Below, in pieces: positions 36,475-44,683 of a stretch of DNA of 64,000 nucleotides. The notes under the pieces are model-generated. The model worked only from the letters and a program-made list of their open reading frames with translations. It was not told where the DNA came from and searched no databases. A program made the translations under genes and the position numbers. This DNA is from Nitrospirota bacterium (GTDB taxonomy: Bacteria > Nitrospirota > Nitrospiria > Nitrospirales > Nitrospiraceae). The stretch lies in assembly GCA_040755395.1 (NCBI GenBank), contig JBFMAX010000001.1, positions 186,001 through 250,000 on the forward strand. The letters run 5' to 3'. Numbering within the stretch: position 1 is the first letter of the stretch; each line of letters begins with the position of its first letter.

Positions 36475-36715
36475 ACCGGCTCTCGCGGTAATAGCGGATG
36501 ATATCCGTCGAATCCCACTGGCCGACCCATTGCTGCTCGAGCTCCCGCAGCGGGGCCAGCGCGTCTTTCCAGGAGCGACGGCGACTGCCTTCCCCGCTCA
36601 AGTGCGAGCGCAATGCCTCACGGATCAACTCGCTGCGGGACCGGTCCTGGGCATCAGCAGCACGGTCCACCTTTTTCAGAAATTCGTCTGGAAGAGAAAC
36701 CATGACCTTAGCCAT
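36452..36715 (-). CDS. Ribbon-helix-helix (CopG-type) antitoxin
   Basis: 87 residues beginning AKVMVSLPDEFLKKVDRAAD and RSRSELIREALRSHL, the ribbon-helix-helix fold, followed by a toxin-binding tail with WVGQWDSTDIIRYYRESR. Partner of the overlapping PIN toxin. Confidence 0.87.
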   Translation of the reverse strand: MAKVMVSLPDEFLKKVDRAADAQDRSRSELIREALRSHLSGEGSRRRSWKDALAPLRELEQQWVGQWDSTDIIRYYRESRYGRKDRR

Positions 36716-36900
36716 CAGAGTTCAACCTCCAAGAGGAGCATAGCACCGGGTCCGGACAATGGCAATACTAATTATAGCCTCACCCTGGCTCCGCGTCAGT
36801 GAGACTCTTGCCGGCGCGGCACTGCTGGTGGTGGAGCTGTGGCGGCGCAGTTATGATGCTGCGCCAAGAGAATATGGTGCTGTAAAGGAGAAAGACACTC

Positions 36901-37143
36901 ATGAAAGCTGTCAAGATTCAGACTGGCGGCTCAATTAAACTTCCGAAAGAGATCATGCGGCTTTTTCCCCGTACAAGCGAGTTGGCCGTGTGGACGGAGG
37001 GCGACATGATCATCCTCAAACGCCTGAGCCCACTCAAGCCGTCTGAGATCGCAGAACGGGCCCCTGAGAAGGAGATGCCGCTCCAGGAGATTACGGCCGA
37101 AGTGCACCGCATGCGCCGCGAAAAGCGGGGGCGGCGTGGCTAA
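36901..37143 (+). CDS. AbrB/SpoVT-type antitoxin, copy 2
   Basis: Identical protein to 34285-34527 (MKAVKIQTGGSIKLPKEIM...). As the copies are identical, either antitoxin should neutralise either toxin. Confidence 0.85.
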   Translation: MKAVKIQTGGSIKLPKEIMRLFPRTSELAVWTEGDMIILKRLSPLKPSEIAERAPEKEMPLQEITAEVHRMRREKRGRRG

Positions 37144-37152
37144 AGTCCGCGT

Positions 37153-37569
37153 GTGCTCGACACGAACGTCTGTATCTCTGGTCTCCTATGGACCGGCATT
37201 CCTCACCGTCTTATACGAGCAGCCGAGGTTGGAGAGCTTTCCCCAGTCACAACCCCGGCCATCATGAATGAGATGCGCGAGGCCCTGAACCGTCCTAAAT
37301 TTGCCCAGAGGATTCATGCCTTAAACACTTCGGTCGGCGAATTGATGGAATCCTTGCTTGGCATTGTCGAGGTCGTACAGGACACTCGAATTGAACGGGT
37401 GATTGAACACGATCCCGACGATGACACAATCTTGGCCTGTGCTGTCGCCTCACGGGCACAGTGGATCGTTTCTGGCGATGAGCATCTGCTGGCATTGAAG
37501 GAGTATCGGGGCATTCCGATCCTGACTCCAAAAGCCTTCTGGGATCGGTGGTCGAAATCTCCACGGTGA
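37153..37569 (+). CDS. PIN-domain toxin, copy 2
   Basis: Identical to 34537-34953, including the shortened N-terminus. See that entry for motifs. Confidence 0.85.
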   Translation: MLDTNVCISGLLWTGIPHRLIRAAEVGELSPVTTPAIMNEMREALNRPKFAQRIHALNTSVGELMESLLGIVEVVQDTRIERVIEHDPDDDTILACAVASRAQWIVSGDEHLLALKEYRGIPILTPKAFWDRWSKSPR

Positions 37570-37726
37570 CGAGGCGAAACTTCTGCTCGCCTTCGACGGC
37601 GCGGCGCTGCTGCCGCTGGGACTCCGGCGACGGCGGTCTTTCAGACATGCGGAATGAGATGACGAACAGCCGGCCTTCGGCGATAATGCGTAACCACGCG
37701 CCCTAGCTGAGAAGGGAGAACAGGCC

Positions 37727-37945
37727 ATGAAGACCTACAAGGGTGTCGTCAAAGGTAACACCGTCGTGCTCGATGAGAAGCCCGATCTTCCCGCTGAGTG
37801 CCCGGCGTTGGTGGAGATCAAGCCGCTTGATCAGGCCACCCGTGATGAGGAAATCACAAGGCACCAGCTTGAGCTGTTGAAGCGTCCGCATAAGGGAGGC
37901 AAGCTCCTCTACCGACGCCGCGAGGAGCTCTATGACTGCTGGTGA
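37727..37945 (+). CDS. DUF104/AF2212-like antitoxin
   Basis: 72 residues starting MKTYKGVVKGNTVVLDEKPD, the small beta-barrel of the AF2212-like antitoxin family, then ALVEIKPLD. The tail ELLKRPHKGGKLLYRRREEL is basic. The start follows GAAGGGAGAA. A PIN gene normally follows; here only a remnant remains. Confidence 0.75.
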   Translation: MKTYKGVVKGNTVVLDEKPDLPAECPALVEIKPLDQATRDEEITRHQLELLKRPHKGGKLLYRRREELYDCW

Positions 37946-38015
37946 GCGGCTTATTGACTCCGATGTTCTGGTTAAGGACGGCCCGTTGAGCGGCCAAGAA
38001 CGCGAGGGATGGTAG
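37932..38015 (+). pseudogene. Remnant of a PIN toxin N-terminus
   Basis: A 27-residue frame, MTAGERLIDSDVLVKDGPLS..., overlaps the antitoxin stop as toxin genes do and shows the first PIN strand (LIDSDVLV), then runs into unrelated sequence and stops. The rest of the toxin has been lost. Confidence 0.6.
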
Positions 38016-38025
38016 GGATGGTGTG

Positions 38026-38502
38026 ATGGAATTGGGTCAGGCGAAACATGAATGGCTTGGCGAGGTGGTGGCCGCGCTGGAGCAGCGACTTGGTTCTGAC
38101 CTGGTCGCGGTGGTGTTGTTCGGATCACACGCGCGGGGTGACCATTGGGAAGAAAGCGACTGGGACCTGTTGGTCATCGCTCGCAATCTTCCGGCGAGCC
38201 CCTTCGAACGCAGTCGCGGACTCCGAGCATGGCTCCCCCCGGCCCGTCGTGCCCAGGTATCGTTGCTTGCCAAGACGCCGCAGGAATTTGACGCCGGCGT
38301 TCCGAGCCTGTGGCTCGACATCGCCTTGGACGGCGTCGTGCTCTATGACCCGCTCAACTATGCTACCGAGCGGCTTGGTCGGCTACGACGATTGATCGAC
38401 CGGATGGGGCTGATTCGTGAACGCCGGGGCCATGACCTAGTGTGGCGGTGGAAACGGTTTCCCGGATTCGCCTGGTCCTTCACGTGGGAGCAAGCTTCAT
38501 GA
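38026..38502 (+). CDS. MNT-type nucleotidyltransferase
   Basis: 158 residues with VVLFGSHARGDHWEESDWDL, the G-S-x10-D-x-D catalytic signature. The C-terminal part (LWLDIALDGVVLYDP, RRGHDLVWRWKR) is longer than in the MNT at 24470. The HEPN gene follows with a 4-base ATGA overlap; the order (MNT first) is opposite to the pair at 24.1-24.8 kb, so the two pairs are separate acquisitions. Confidence 0.88.
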   Translation: MELGQAKHEWLGEVVAALEQRLGSDLVAVVLFGSHARGDHWEESDWDLLVIARNLPASPFERSRGLRAWLPPARRAQVSLLAKTPQEFDAGVPSLWLDIALDGVVLYDPLNYATERLGRLRRLIDRMGLIRERRGHDLVWRWKRFPGFAWSFTWEQAS

Positions 38503-38891
38503 CCGGAGAGCACGCCGCCTATCGCCTGCGGATGGCCACCGGCTTTCTGGGTGAGGCGCAGCAGGATGTGAGCCTGGGCCGGTGGCGATCGGCCGTGGAC
38601 AATGCCCAGCTCGCCGCCGAGAACGGTGTCAAGGCGGTGTTATCGCTCACAGGGCCCGTCGGTCGGACCCATGCGCCGACTGTGCCGCTCCGAGAGGCAC
38701 TCGCCCGGGGAGAGTTTCCCCCTGAGTTCACCGAGCGACTTCACCGACTGATCGAGCACGCCGAGATGCTCGGTCACGACGTTCACGTCCAGACCGATTA
38801 CGGAGACGAAGCGGCCGGACGCACGCCGTGGGAGCTGTTCACCGAAAACGATGCTCGCCGGGCCGTTGCGGAGGCGGAGCAGGTTGTGTAG
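38499..38891 (+). CDS. HEPN-domain protein
   Basis: 130 residues from ATG 38499. A helical HEPN-like fold: YRLRMATGFLGEAQQDVSLGRW, AVDNAQLAAENGVKAVLSL, FTERLHRLIEHAEMLGHDVHV, ending in TPWELFTENDARRAVAEAE. A clear R-x4-6-H RNase motif is not evident, so it may be a non-nuclease member. Partner of the MNT gene before it. Confidence 0.78.
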   Translation: MTGEHAAYRLRMATGFLGEAQQDVSLGRWRSAVDNAQLAAENGVKAVLSLTGPVGRTHAPTVPLREALARGEFPPEFTERLHRLIEHAEMLGHDVHVQTDYGDEAAGRTPWELFTENDARRAVAEAEQVV

Positions 38892-38966
38892 TCGGCGCGG
38901 CGCGTTATTGAGGCAATTGGTGGCTAATCGGCGGCTTCGCCACCTTGGCGAAGAAGACAGAAGGCC

Positions 38967-39039
38967 CTGCTCGCCGTTCTCCGGCGCAGCGCTGCTGCTG
39001 GTGGAAATGGAACGGAAGTCTGGGCAGGGTTCAGGCTAA
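38967..39039 (+). repeat. Recurring 3'-end segment R6, next to cas1
   Basis: CTGCTCGCCGTTCTCCGGCG then CAGCGCTGCTGCTGGTGGAA; in one frame FSGAALLLVEMERKSGQGSG and stop. It is the last copy before cas1 and ends like R3 (LLLVEM). Confidence 0.7.
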
Positions 39040-39061
39040 CGGGCAGGTACTTGAAAGAGAA

Positions 39062-39298
39062 TTAGACATCGGGATCGCGCTCGATAGCGGCGAAGTCGGC
39101 GTTGATTCGCATGCTTTCTTTGCGGACCTTGCTGGAAGCCCCGGCGAGGCGCGTGCCAGCAAGGCCAGCACGAGATTTACCACGCGCCTCGTTCCGGTGC
39201 TCACGGCAGAGATCGTCGGTCAGGGAGAATTGACCTTTGAGAAATCCCGTGGCAGCGGCAATTGGGTCAGGAGGAACTGGTTTACGTTTGGCCCTCAT
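39062..39298 (-). CDS. Small protein, antitoxin-like, no toxin seen
   Basis: 78 residues, PPDPIAAATGFLKGQFSLTDDLCREHRNE then IERDPDV at the end. The DPIAAATGFLKG...SLT pattern resembles the toxin-binding tail of AbrB-type antitoxins. The N-terminal DNA-binding part is missing and no toxin lies beside it, so it may be a decayed cassette. Confidence 0.4.
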   Translation of the reverse strand: MRAKRKPVPPDPIAAATGFLKGQFSLTDDLCREHRNEARGKSRAGLAGTRLAGASSKVRKESMRINADFAAIERDPDV

Positions 39299-39375
39299 TG
39301 CGTTCCTTTCTTGAGCCAGAATGTACTCAATCTACAAGTCGCGGTCACTTTCTTCGACACGGCACGAGATGGAGC

Positions 39376-40599
39376 ATGGCTATGAGCGCACAAGCGCCTG
39401 AACCTAATCCCCTCCCTCGTATCCATCCTGAAGTTGCGGCGCCTGAGCCCGCGCGCGAGCTGCCTCCAACGCAGATCAATCTCTTTACCGGCGAGCCGGA
39501 AGCCGTAGTCGTACCGATTGAGACCGAGCCGCCGGACGGCGAGGAGCGGATCATCGATGAGGGTATCCGGATGGTCAAGACCGGCGACACGTCGCAGGTG
39601 GTGTTGTCCGGGTTCGGGATGTTTCTGTCGAAGAAGAGCGAGCGGTTGCTGGTCCGTCAGAACAAGACCGTCATCTATGAATTTCCCTTTTTCCGGTTGA
39701 GCGAGGTGGTGGTAGCCTCGCGCGGCGTGACGCTCTCCTCCGACTTGATCGAAGAGTTGTGCCAGCGCGGCATCCGACTCAGCTTTCTCACGAGCGGCGG
39801 CAAACCGTATGCGATGCTGTCCTCCCCGATGCTGACCGCGACGGTGATTTCGCGGCGGGAACAGTTGGCTGCGATCGCGGACGAGCGAGGCGTCGAGTTC
39901 GCGAAGTCGATCGTCACCGGCAAGCTGACCAATCAGGAACGGCTGCTCCGCTATTTCGGCAAGTACCTGAAGCAGGCCGACCCGGAACGCTTTGCGCGCG
40001 TGGATCGGGTCGCCGACCAACTCGCGGACTTGCGGCCGGCGGTCGAGCGGATCGCGGGCTTATGCATCGATGACGTGCGGGATTCCCTGATGGGCTATGA
40101 GGGGACCGCCGGACGCCTGTATTGGGATGGCATCAAGGAGATCATTGGTCAGCGCGCGGAGTTCATGGGGCGCGAGCATCGGGGCGCGACCGACGCCGTC
40201 AATGCTCTGCTGAACTATGGGTATGGCATTCTATACGCGCAGGTGTGGGGCGCGGTCTTGAATGCCGGGCTGGAACCCTTCGCCGGATTTCTCCATGTGG
40301 ATCGCCCGGGGAAGCCATCGTTGGTCCTGGATCTGGTCGAGGAATTTCGGCAACCGGTCGTGGATCGGACCGTGATCGCCCATATCAATCTCGGCGAAGC
40401 CGTCACGCTGAAGGCCGGCATGCTGGATGAGGAGACCCGCTCGCGGTATGCGGCCAAGATTCTGGAACGCCTGGAATCCACCGAGACGGTGAAAGGCAAG
40501 AAGTACCAGATCAAGTCCATTATCCAGATGCAGGCGCGGAATCTGTGCACGTTCTTGCGTCGAGAAGGAGACTATAAGCCGTTTGGGTTTAAGTGGTGA
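39376..40599 (+). CDS. cas1: Cas1 integrase
   Basis: Catalytic subunit of the spacer-integration complex. ATG 39376 chosen; upstream sequence is unlike Cas1. The first ~75 residues form a Pro/Glu-rich extension containing INLFTGEPEAVVV, not usual in Cas1. The core begins at DTSQVVLSGFGMFLSKKSERLL. Metal ligands: Glu in YEGTAGRLYWDG, His in GFLHVDRPGKPSLVLDLVEEFR with its Asp/Glu. It is followed by a hairpin repeat, cas2 and cas4, not fused to cas4. Confidence 0.95.
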   Translation: MAMSAQAPEPNPLPRIHPEVAAPEPARELPPTQINLFTGEPEAVVVPIETEPPDGEERIIDEGIRMVKTGDTSQVVLSGFGMFLSKKSERLLVRQNKTVIYEFPFFRLSEVVVASRGVTLSSDLIEELCQRGIRLSFLTSGGKPYAMLSSPMLTATVISRREQLAAIADERGVEFAKSIVTGKLTNQERLLRYFGKYLKQADPERFARVDRVADQLADLRPAVERIAGLCIDDVRDSLMGYEGTAGRLYWDGIKEIIGQRAEFMGREHRGATDAVNALLNYGYGILYAQVWGAVLNAGLEPFAGFLHVDRPGKPSLVLDLVEEFRQPVVDRTVIAHINLGEAVTLKAGMLDEETRSRYAAKILERLESTETVKGKKYQIKSIIQMQARNLCTFLRREGDYKPFGFKW

Positions 40600-40779
40600 G
40601 ACCGCGGTCCGCAAACCGCTTCCCGCGGCCCGCTTTGCGCGGACAGCCTGGATACTGAGTGCCGATGCGCCAAGCGGGAAGCGGAACGCGGGGCGCGGAT
40701 TGCGGACTGCGGACAGAGACAGAGCGGATAGCGGGATGCGGACCGCGGATGGCGGATAGCGGATCGCGGGCAGCGGATC
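40600..40779. repeat. GCGG-word hairpin repeat between cas1 and cas2
   Basis: Left arm of CCGC words (CGGTCCGCAAACCGCTTCCC), right arm of GCGGATAGCGGGATGCGGAC words, up to the cas2 start codon. It leaves cas2 without a visible ribosome site, so the repeat probably inserted between the genes. Confidence 0.7.
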
Positions 40780-41097
40780 ATGGAGGAACTGACCACGTAT
40801 GTGTTGTACGACATTCCCGACGATGGCGTTCGGACCAAGATTGCCGATGTCTGCAAAGACTACGGGCTCGAGCGCGTTCAATTCAGTGCGTTTTGCGGCC
40901 CGCTTACGCGTAATAAGCGAGAGGAACTCTTTCTCCGGCTTGGAGACACGTTAGGAGACCGCACCGGGAAGATCCTCCTGCAGCCTGTTTGCCAGAAGGA
41001 TGTGACGGTCAGTTTACGGATCGAGAATGAGGAGACCGGCGCCGAGCCCGAATCAGCCCAAACTGATGCTCCGGGTGAACGACCTGAAGCAGTATGA
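40780..41097 (+). CDS. cas2: Cas2 adaptation protein
   Basis: 106 residues. TTYVLYDIPDDGVRTKIADV with GLERVQFSAFCG is the ferredoxin-fold Cas2 start, then QPVCQKDV. The tail (ENEETGAEPESAQTDAPGERPEAV) is acidic and unusually long. It forms the central dimer of the Cas1-Cas2 complex. Its end overlaps cas4. Confidence 0.93.
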   Translation: MEELTTYVLYDIPDDGVRTKIADVCKDYGLERVQFSAFCGPLTRNKREELFLRLGDTLGDRTGKILLQPVCQKDVTVSLRIENEETGAEPESAQTDAPGERPEAV

Positions 41098-41635
41098 CTA
41101 CTGCCCGCGCGTCGTGTATTACCAGTACGTCATGCCGGTCGAGCGGAAGGCGACCTTCAAGATGGAGCATGGCAAGTCGGCTGAAGCACGACTGGATGCG
41201 TTGGAGCGACGGCGGGGTGTGCGCCGTTATAAGCTGCCCGATGGCCAGCGTCATTTTCATGTGTGGCTGACTTCCGACACTCTGGGGCTGTCCGGCAAGC
41301 TGGACTTGCTGATTGAATCGTCAACCGGCTGGTATCCGGTCGATTTCAAGGAGACGACCGGTCCTGCGCGATCGAATCATCTCTTGCAACTGTGCGGATA
41401 CGCCATGCTGGTCGAGGAAGCGTATCAGTGTTCGGTTCCTCGTGGATTCATCTACCTGATTCCAGGGAATCGAATCGAGCCCGTCGAGCTGACCGACGAG
41501 CTCAGGGCTGAAACGCTCCGCGCCCTGGATCGTATTCAAGAGATGATCCTGTTGCAGCGCGTCCCGGAAGCGACCGAGGTTCGAGCCCGTTGCACGGACT
41601 GCGAGTATCGCAACTATTGTGGGGACGTGTTTTGA
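41066..41635 (+). CDS. cas4: Cas4 nuclease
   Basis: 190 residues from ATG 41066. RecB-type nuclease that trims prespacers and selects PAM. One Cys in QYDYCPRVVYY and three in CTDCEYRNYC form the iron-sulfur cluster; GLSGKLDLLIE and YPVDFKET supply the Asp-Glu-Lys nuclease residues. It overlaps cas2 by 32 bases in another frame. Presence of Cas4 fits subtypes I-A to I-D and I-G. Confidence 0.93.
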   Translation: MLRVNDLKQYDYCPRVVYYQYVMPVERKATFKMEHGKSAEARLDALERRRGVRRYKLPDGQRHFHVWLTSDTLGLSGKLDLLIESSTGWYPVDFKETTGPARSNHLLQLCGYAMLVEEAYQCSVPRGFIYLIPGNRIEPVELTDELRAETLRALDRIQEMILLQRVPEATEVRARCTDCEYRNYCGDVF

Positions 41636-41811
41636 TCTGCGATCCGCAGACCGCTGTCCGCTGTCCGCCTTCCGCCGCCGGAGACCGGGTCGCGGATTGC
41701 GGGAAGCGGGTTTTCGCAAACCACCCCGGGTTTATGGCAATTGCGAGGCTTTCGATGAACTGGCTCTGGACAACGACAAAGTGGCTTGGTTTATTGCGGC
41801 CTTCGTGAGCG
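41636..41811 (+). promoter_or_regulatory. Probable CRISPR leader, with a GCGG-word repeat at its start
   Basis: Between cas4 and the first repeat. The first ~75 bases are a GCGG/CCGC-word element; the rest (from ~41712) is less GC-rich and lies directly before repeat 1. The leader call rests on its place beside the adaptation genes and on the crRNA handle orientation. Confidence 0.5.
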
Positions 41812-44191
41812 GTTGAAGAGCCCTTCCCTATGAAGAGGGAACTGAAAGATGGAGCAATACCAACACGCAATTTTGCTCCATGAAATGTTGAAGAGCCCTT
41901 CCCTATGAAGAGGGAACTGAAAGAAGGGACATCATCCGAGCACACCTAAGCTACAAGGAGAGTTGAAGAGCCCTTCCCTATGAAGAGGGAACTGAAAGGC
42001 GCACGATCACCCACGGCGGGCGACCACTTCCACGCGTTGAAGAGCCCTTCCCTATGAAGAGGGAACTGAAAGCCCTTTGCGCGGTGGCCAGCACCATGCT
42101 GGCCTCGGTTGAAGAGCCCTTCCCTATGAAGAGGGAACTGAAAGGGCGTTAAAGAAGGTGCCGCCGCCACTGTTGACCCAGTTGAAGAGCCCTTCCCTAT
42201 GAAGAGGGAACTGAAAGAATCAACCTGCGCGCGCTGGCTGAGTTCCCACGCCCGTTGAAGAGCCCTTCCCTATGAAGAGGGAACTGAAAGGCAGTTGCTC
42301 GATCTCGGTATAGGCGAGCGCGACGGTTGAAGAGCCCTTCCCTATGAAGAGGGAACTGAAAGGCGTGGGGAGCGACGAGGACTGAGCCGGGCACTCCCGG
42401 TTGAAGAGCCCTTCCCTATGAAGAGGGAACTGAAAGCCAGTTGCTGCGGCACCTCCGCCTCTTCCCGCTCATCGTTGAAGAGCCCTTCCCTATGAAGAGG
42501 GAACTGAAAGCTCGGTACCAATCCCATGACCCCAACCACCCACGCGTTGAAGAGCCCTTCCCTATGAAGAGGGAACTGAAAGATCGTAATCGAATCGGCT
42601 GGGGTCGTCGTCAGTTCCGTTGAAGAGCCCTTCCCTATGAAGAGGGAACTGAAAGCTGTGACAGGCGGAACCGTCGGCGACTGTCTCAGCGGTTGAAGAG
42701 CCCTTCCCTATGAAGAGGGAACTGAAAGGTGTAGGAAAACCCATACAGGAAAAGATGAGAAATCGTTGAAGAGCCCTTCCCTATGAAGAGGGAACTGAAA
42801 GGGCTCAGTCACGCCTCACTCGTCGTCATCCTGCGCGTTGAAGAGCCCTTCCCTATGAAGAGGGAACTGAAAGGGCGATTACTGATCCGGCGAGGGAGAT
42901 CGTCGTGGATGTTGAAGAGCCCTTCCCTATGAAGAGGGAACTGAAAGGCATCAGCCGCCAATGCCAGGCATCGAGCAGGCTCAGTTGAAGAGCCCTTCCC
43001 TATGAAGAGGGAACTGAAAGTCTCGATGACACCCCCAGGGCCGGGTCCCTTCACCGTTGAAGAGCCCTTCCCTATGAAGAGGGAACTGAAAGCGAAACAA
43101 GGTAATCTACAGCCAACCCGGACAGTTTCGTTGAAGAGCCCTTCCCTATGAAGAGGGAACTGAAAGGCGGGGATTGCGGCAGTCGGGCTTACAGATAGAG
43201 TCGGTTGAAGAGCCCTTCCCTATGAAGAGGGAACTGAAAGATTGTATAACCAACGACAGCGAGCCAGTAACCTTGATGTTGAAGAGCCCTTCCCTATGAA
43301 GAGGGAACTGAAAGTTTGAAGGAAGCGTGGGCGATACGCTCCACATTCCCGGTTGAAGAGCCCTTCCCTATGAAGAGGGAACTGAAAGCGATCAATTCTG
43401 AGTAGACGGGCAAGAGGCGCTCCTGGTTGAAGAGCCCTTCCCTATGAAGAGGGAACTGAAAGTCTGTTCCATGCGGGTCAGGAGCCGGTGGCTGGTCGGT
43501 TGAAGAGCCCTTCCCTATGAAGAGGGAACTGAAAGATTGGGGCCGCTCCTGGATGCGACCGGGCAGCCCGGTTGAAGAGCCCTTCCCTATGAAGAGGGAA
43601 CTGAAAGGATGGTCCTGATTCGCGTCGGCCAGAGTGACGCCGGTTGAAGAGCCCTTCCCTATGAAGAGGGAACTGAAAGACGAAGTTCTGACCTGGCTCT
43701 CGCTGGGTGCCGGCAGTTGAAGAGCCCTTCCCTATGAAGAGGGAACTGAAAGACCAACGAGAACTGATTCGTGGCGCTCTTGCCCACCGTTGAAGAGCCC
43801 TTCCCTATGAAGAGGGAACTGAAAGATTCACACAGCCACCGCGCGAGCCGCATGGCATGTGGTTGAAGAGCCCTTCCCTATGAAGAGGGAACTGAAAGGG
43901 TCGAACAGAGGAGGGCAGCCATCATGGTCCGCTGTTGAAGAGCCCTTCCCTATGAAGAGGGAACTGAAAGGAGCTTACGGGCGGTTATTGGGCAAGGATT
44001 CTGTATCGTTGAAGAGCCCTTCCCTATGAAGAGGGAACTGAAAGGTCGAGCGCTTCGTCCGCGTGGCCTTGACCGCGATCGGTTGAAGAGCCCTTCCCTA
44101 TGAAGAGGGAACTGAAAGAATCGACTACCGCGGCCAACCCGGCGCGCTGGCCACGTTGAAGAGCCCTTCCCTATGAAGAGGGAACTGAAAG
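41812..44191 (+). CRISPR. CRISPR array, 33 repeats of 37 bp, 32 spacers of 35-38 bp
   Basis: Every repeat reads GTTGAAGAGCCCTTCCCTAT then GAAGAGGGAACTGAAAG with no change seen from first to last. The stem TTCCCT/AGGGAA around ATGAAG leaves ACTGAAAG at the 3' side, which fits an 8-base 5' handle after Cas6 cutting and points to transcription along the plus strand, away from cas4. Spacers are all different. Repeat starts include 41812, 41887, 41962, 42036 ... 44082, 44155. Confidence 0.99.
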
Positions 44192-44683
44192 GCCCGTCTT
44201 CCGCAGCCCGCTTTCCGCAGCCCGGTAGGACAGGACGGAGAATGGGATACGGATCGTGGACAGCAGATTGCTGCCCCAAGCTCTTCCCTAACAAAGGGAA
44301 CCAGAAAACTTTTGGAAGCAATACGCTTCCCTAAAGCGCGTTTTTTGGTTCTTTGAACATCAAGCCCCTATACTTCAAGACAGATAGCTCCGGCTCGCCG
44401 CATCTCGTCATGCGGGGATGTCCCCGCACGGACATGCGCGTCCTGCATGACTCTCCCTGATCTCCTGACCCTCCTCTCTTTCTAACTTCGCGAGTTTCCT
44501 GCCGGTTCAACTTCTCACACCCTCCAGAAGCAGCGGCACCGCCATTGCTCCATCGGTCTGTCGTCTTGAACAGCATGCGGGCCGGCTGGAAAGGAGGTGA
44601 CGGCTCACGAAAGGCCGGCTTTCGCAACACTCATGAGCGATGACGCTTGACCATTGACCTGCTAACTCAAGGAGGAACCGACC
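44192..44683. other. Trailer region: GCGG repeat, decayed CRISPR repeat, possible terminator
   Basis: 44192-44240 is a short CCGCAGCCCGCTTTCCGCAG element; 44278-44309 is a decayed repeat; 44314-44347 holds a hairpin GGAAGC-AATAC-GCTTCC and a later run of six T. The remainder up to the OmpA-domain gene carries a weak minus-strand frame (44331-44630) with no motif. Confidence 0.5.
44278..44309 (+). repeat. Decayed CRISPR repeat beyond the array
   Basis: AAGCTCTTCCCTAACAAAGG then GAACCAGAAAAC keeps the order of the array repeat (stem TTCCCT/AGGGAA, then an A-rich end) with several changes. It lies 87 bases after the last repeat. Confidence 0.55.

Larger units (their letters stand above)
36812..37629. 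repeat. 818-bp direct repeat, copy 2
   Basis: Second copy of 34196-35013, bounded left by GAGACTCTTG-C/CGGCGCGGCACTGC and right by the R5 segment at 37583-37629. Flanks differ on both sides. Confidence 0.92.

Noticed and set aside
41946-43853. Minus-strand frames repeating QFPLHREGLFN and FSSLFIGKGSST
   Set aside because: They are translations of the CRISPR repeat, not proteins.
44331-44630. 99-codon minus-strand frame after the array
   Set aside because: Arg/Gly-rich with no motif; lies in a trailer region with repeat remains.
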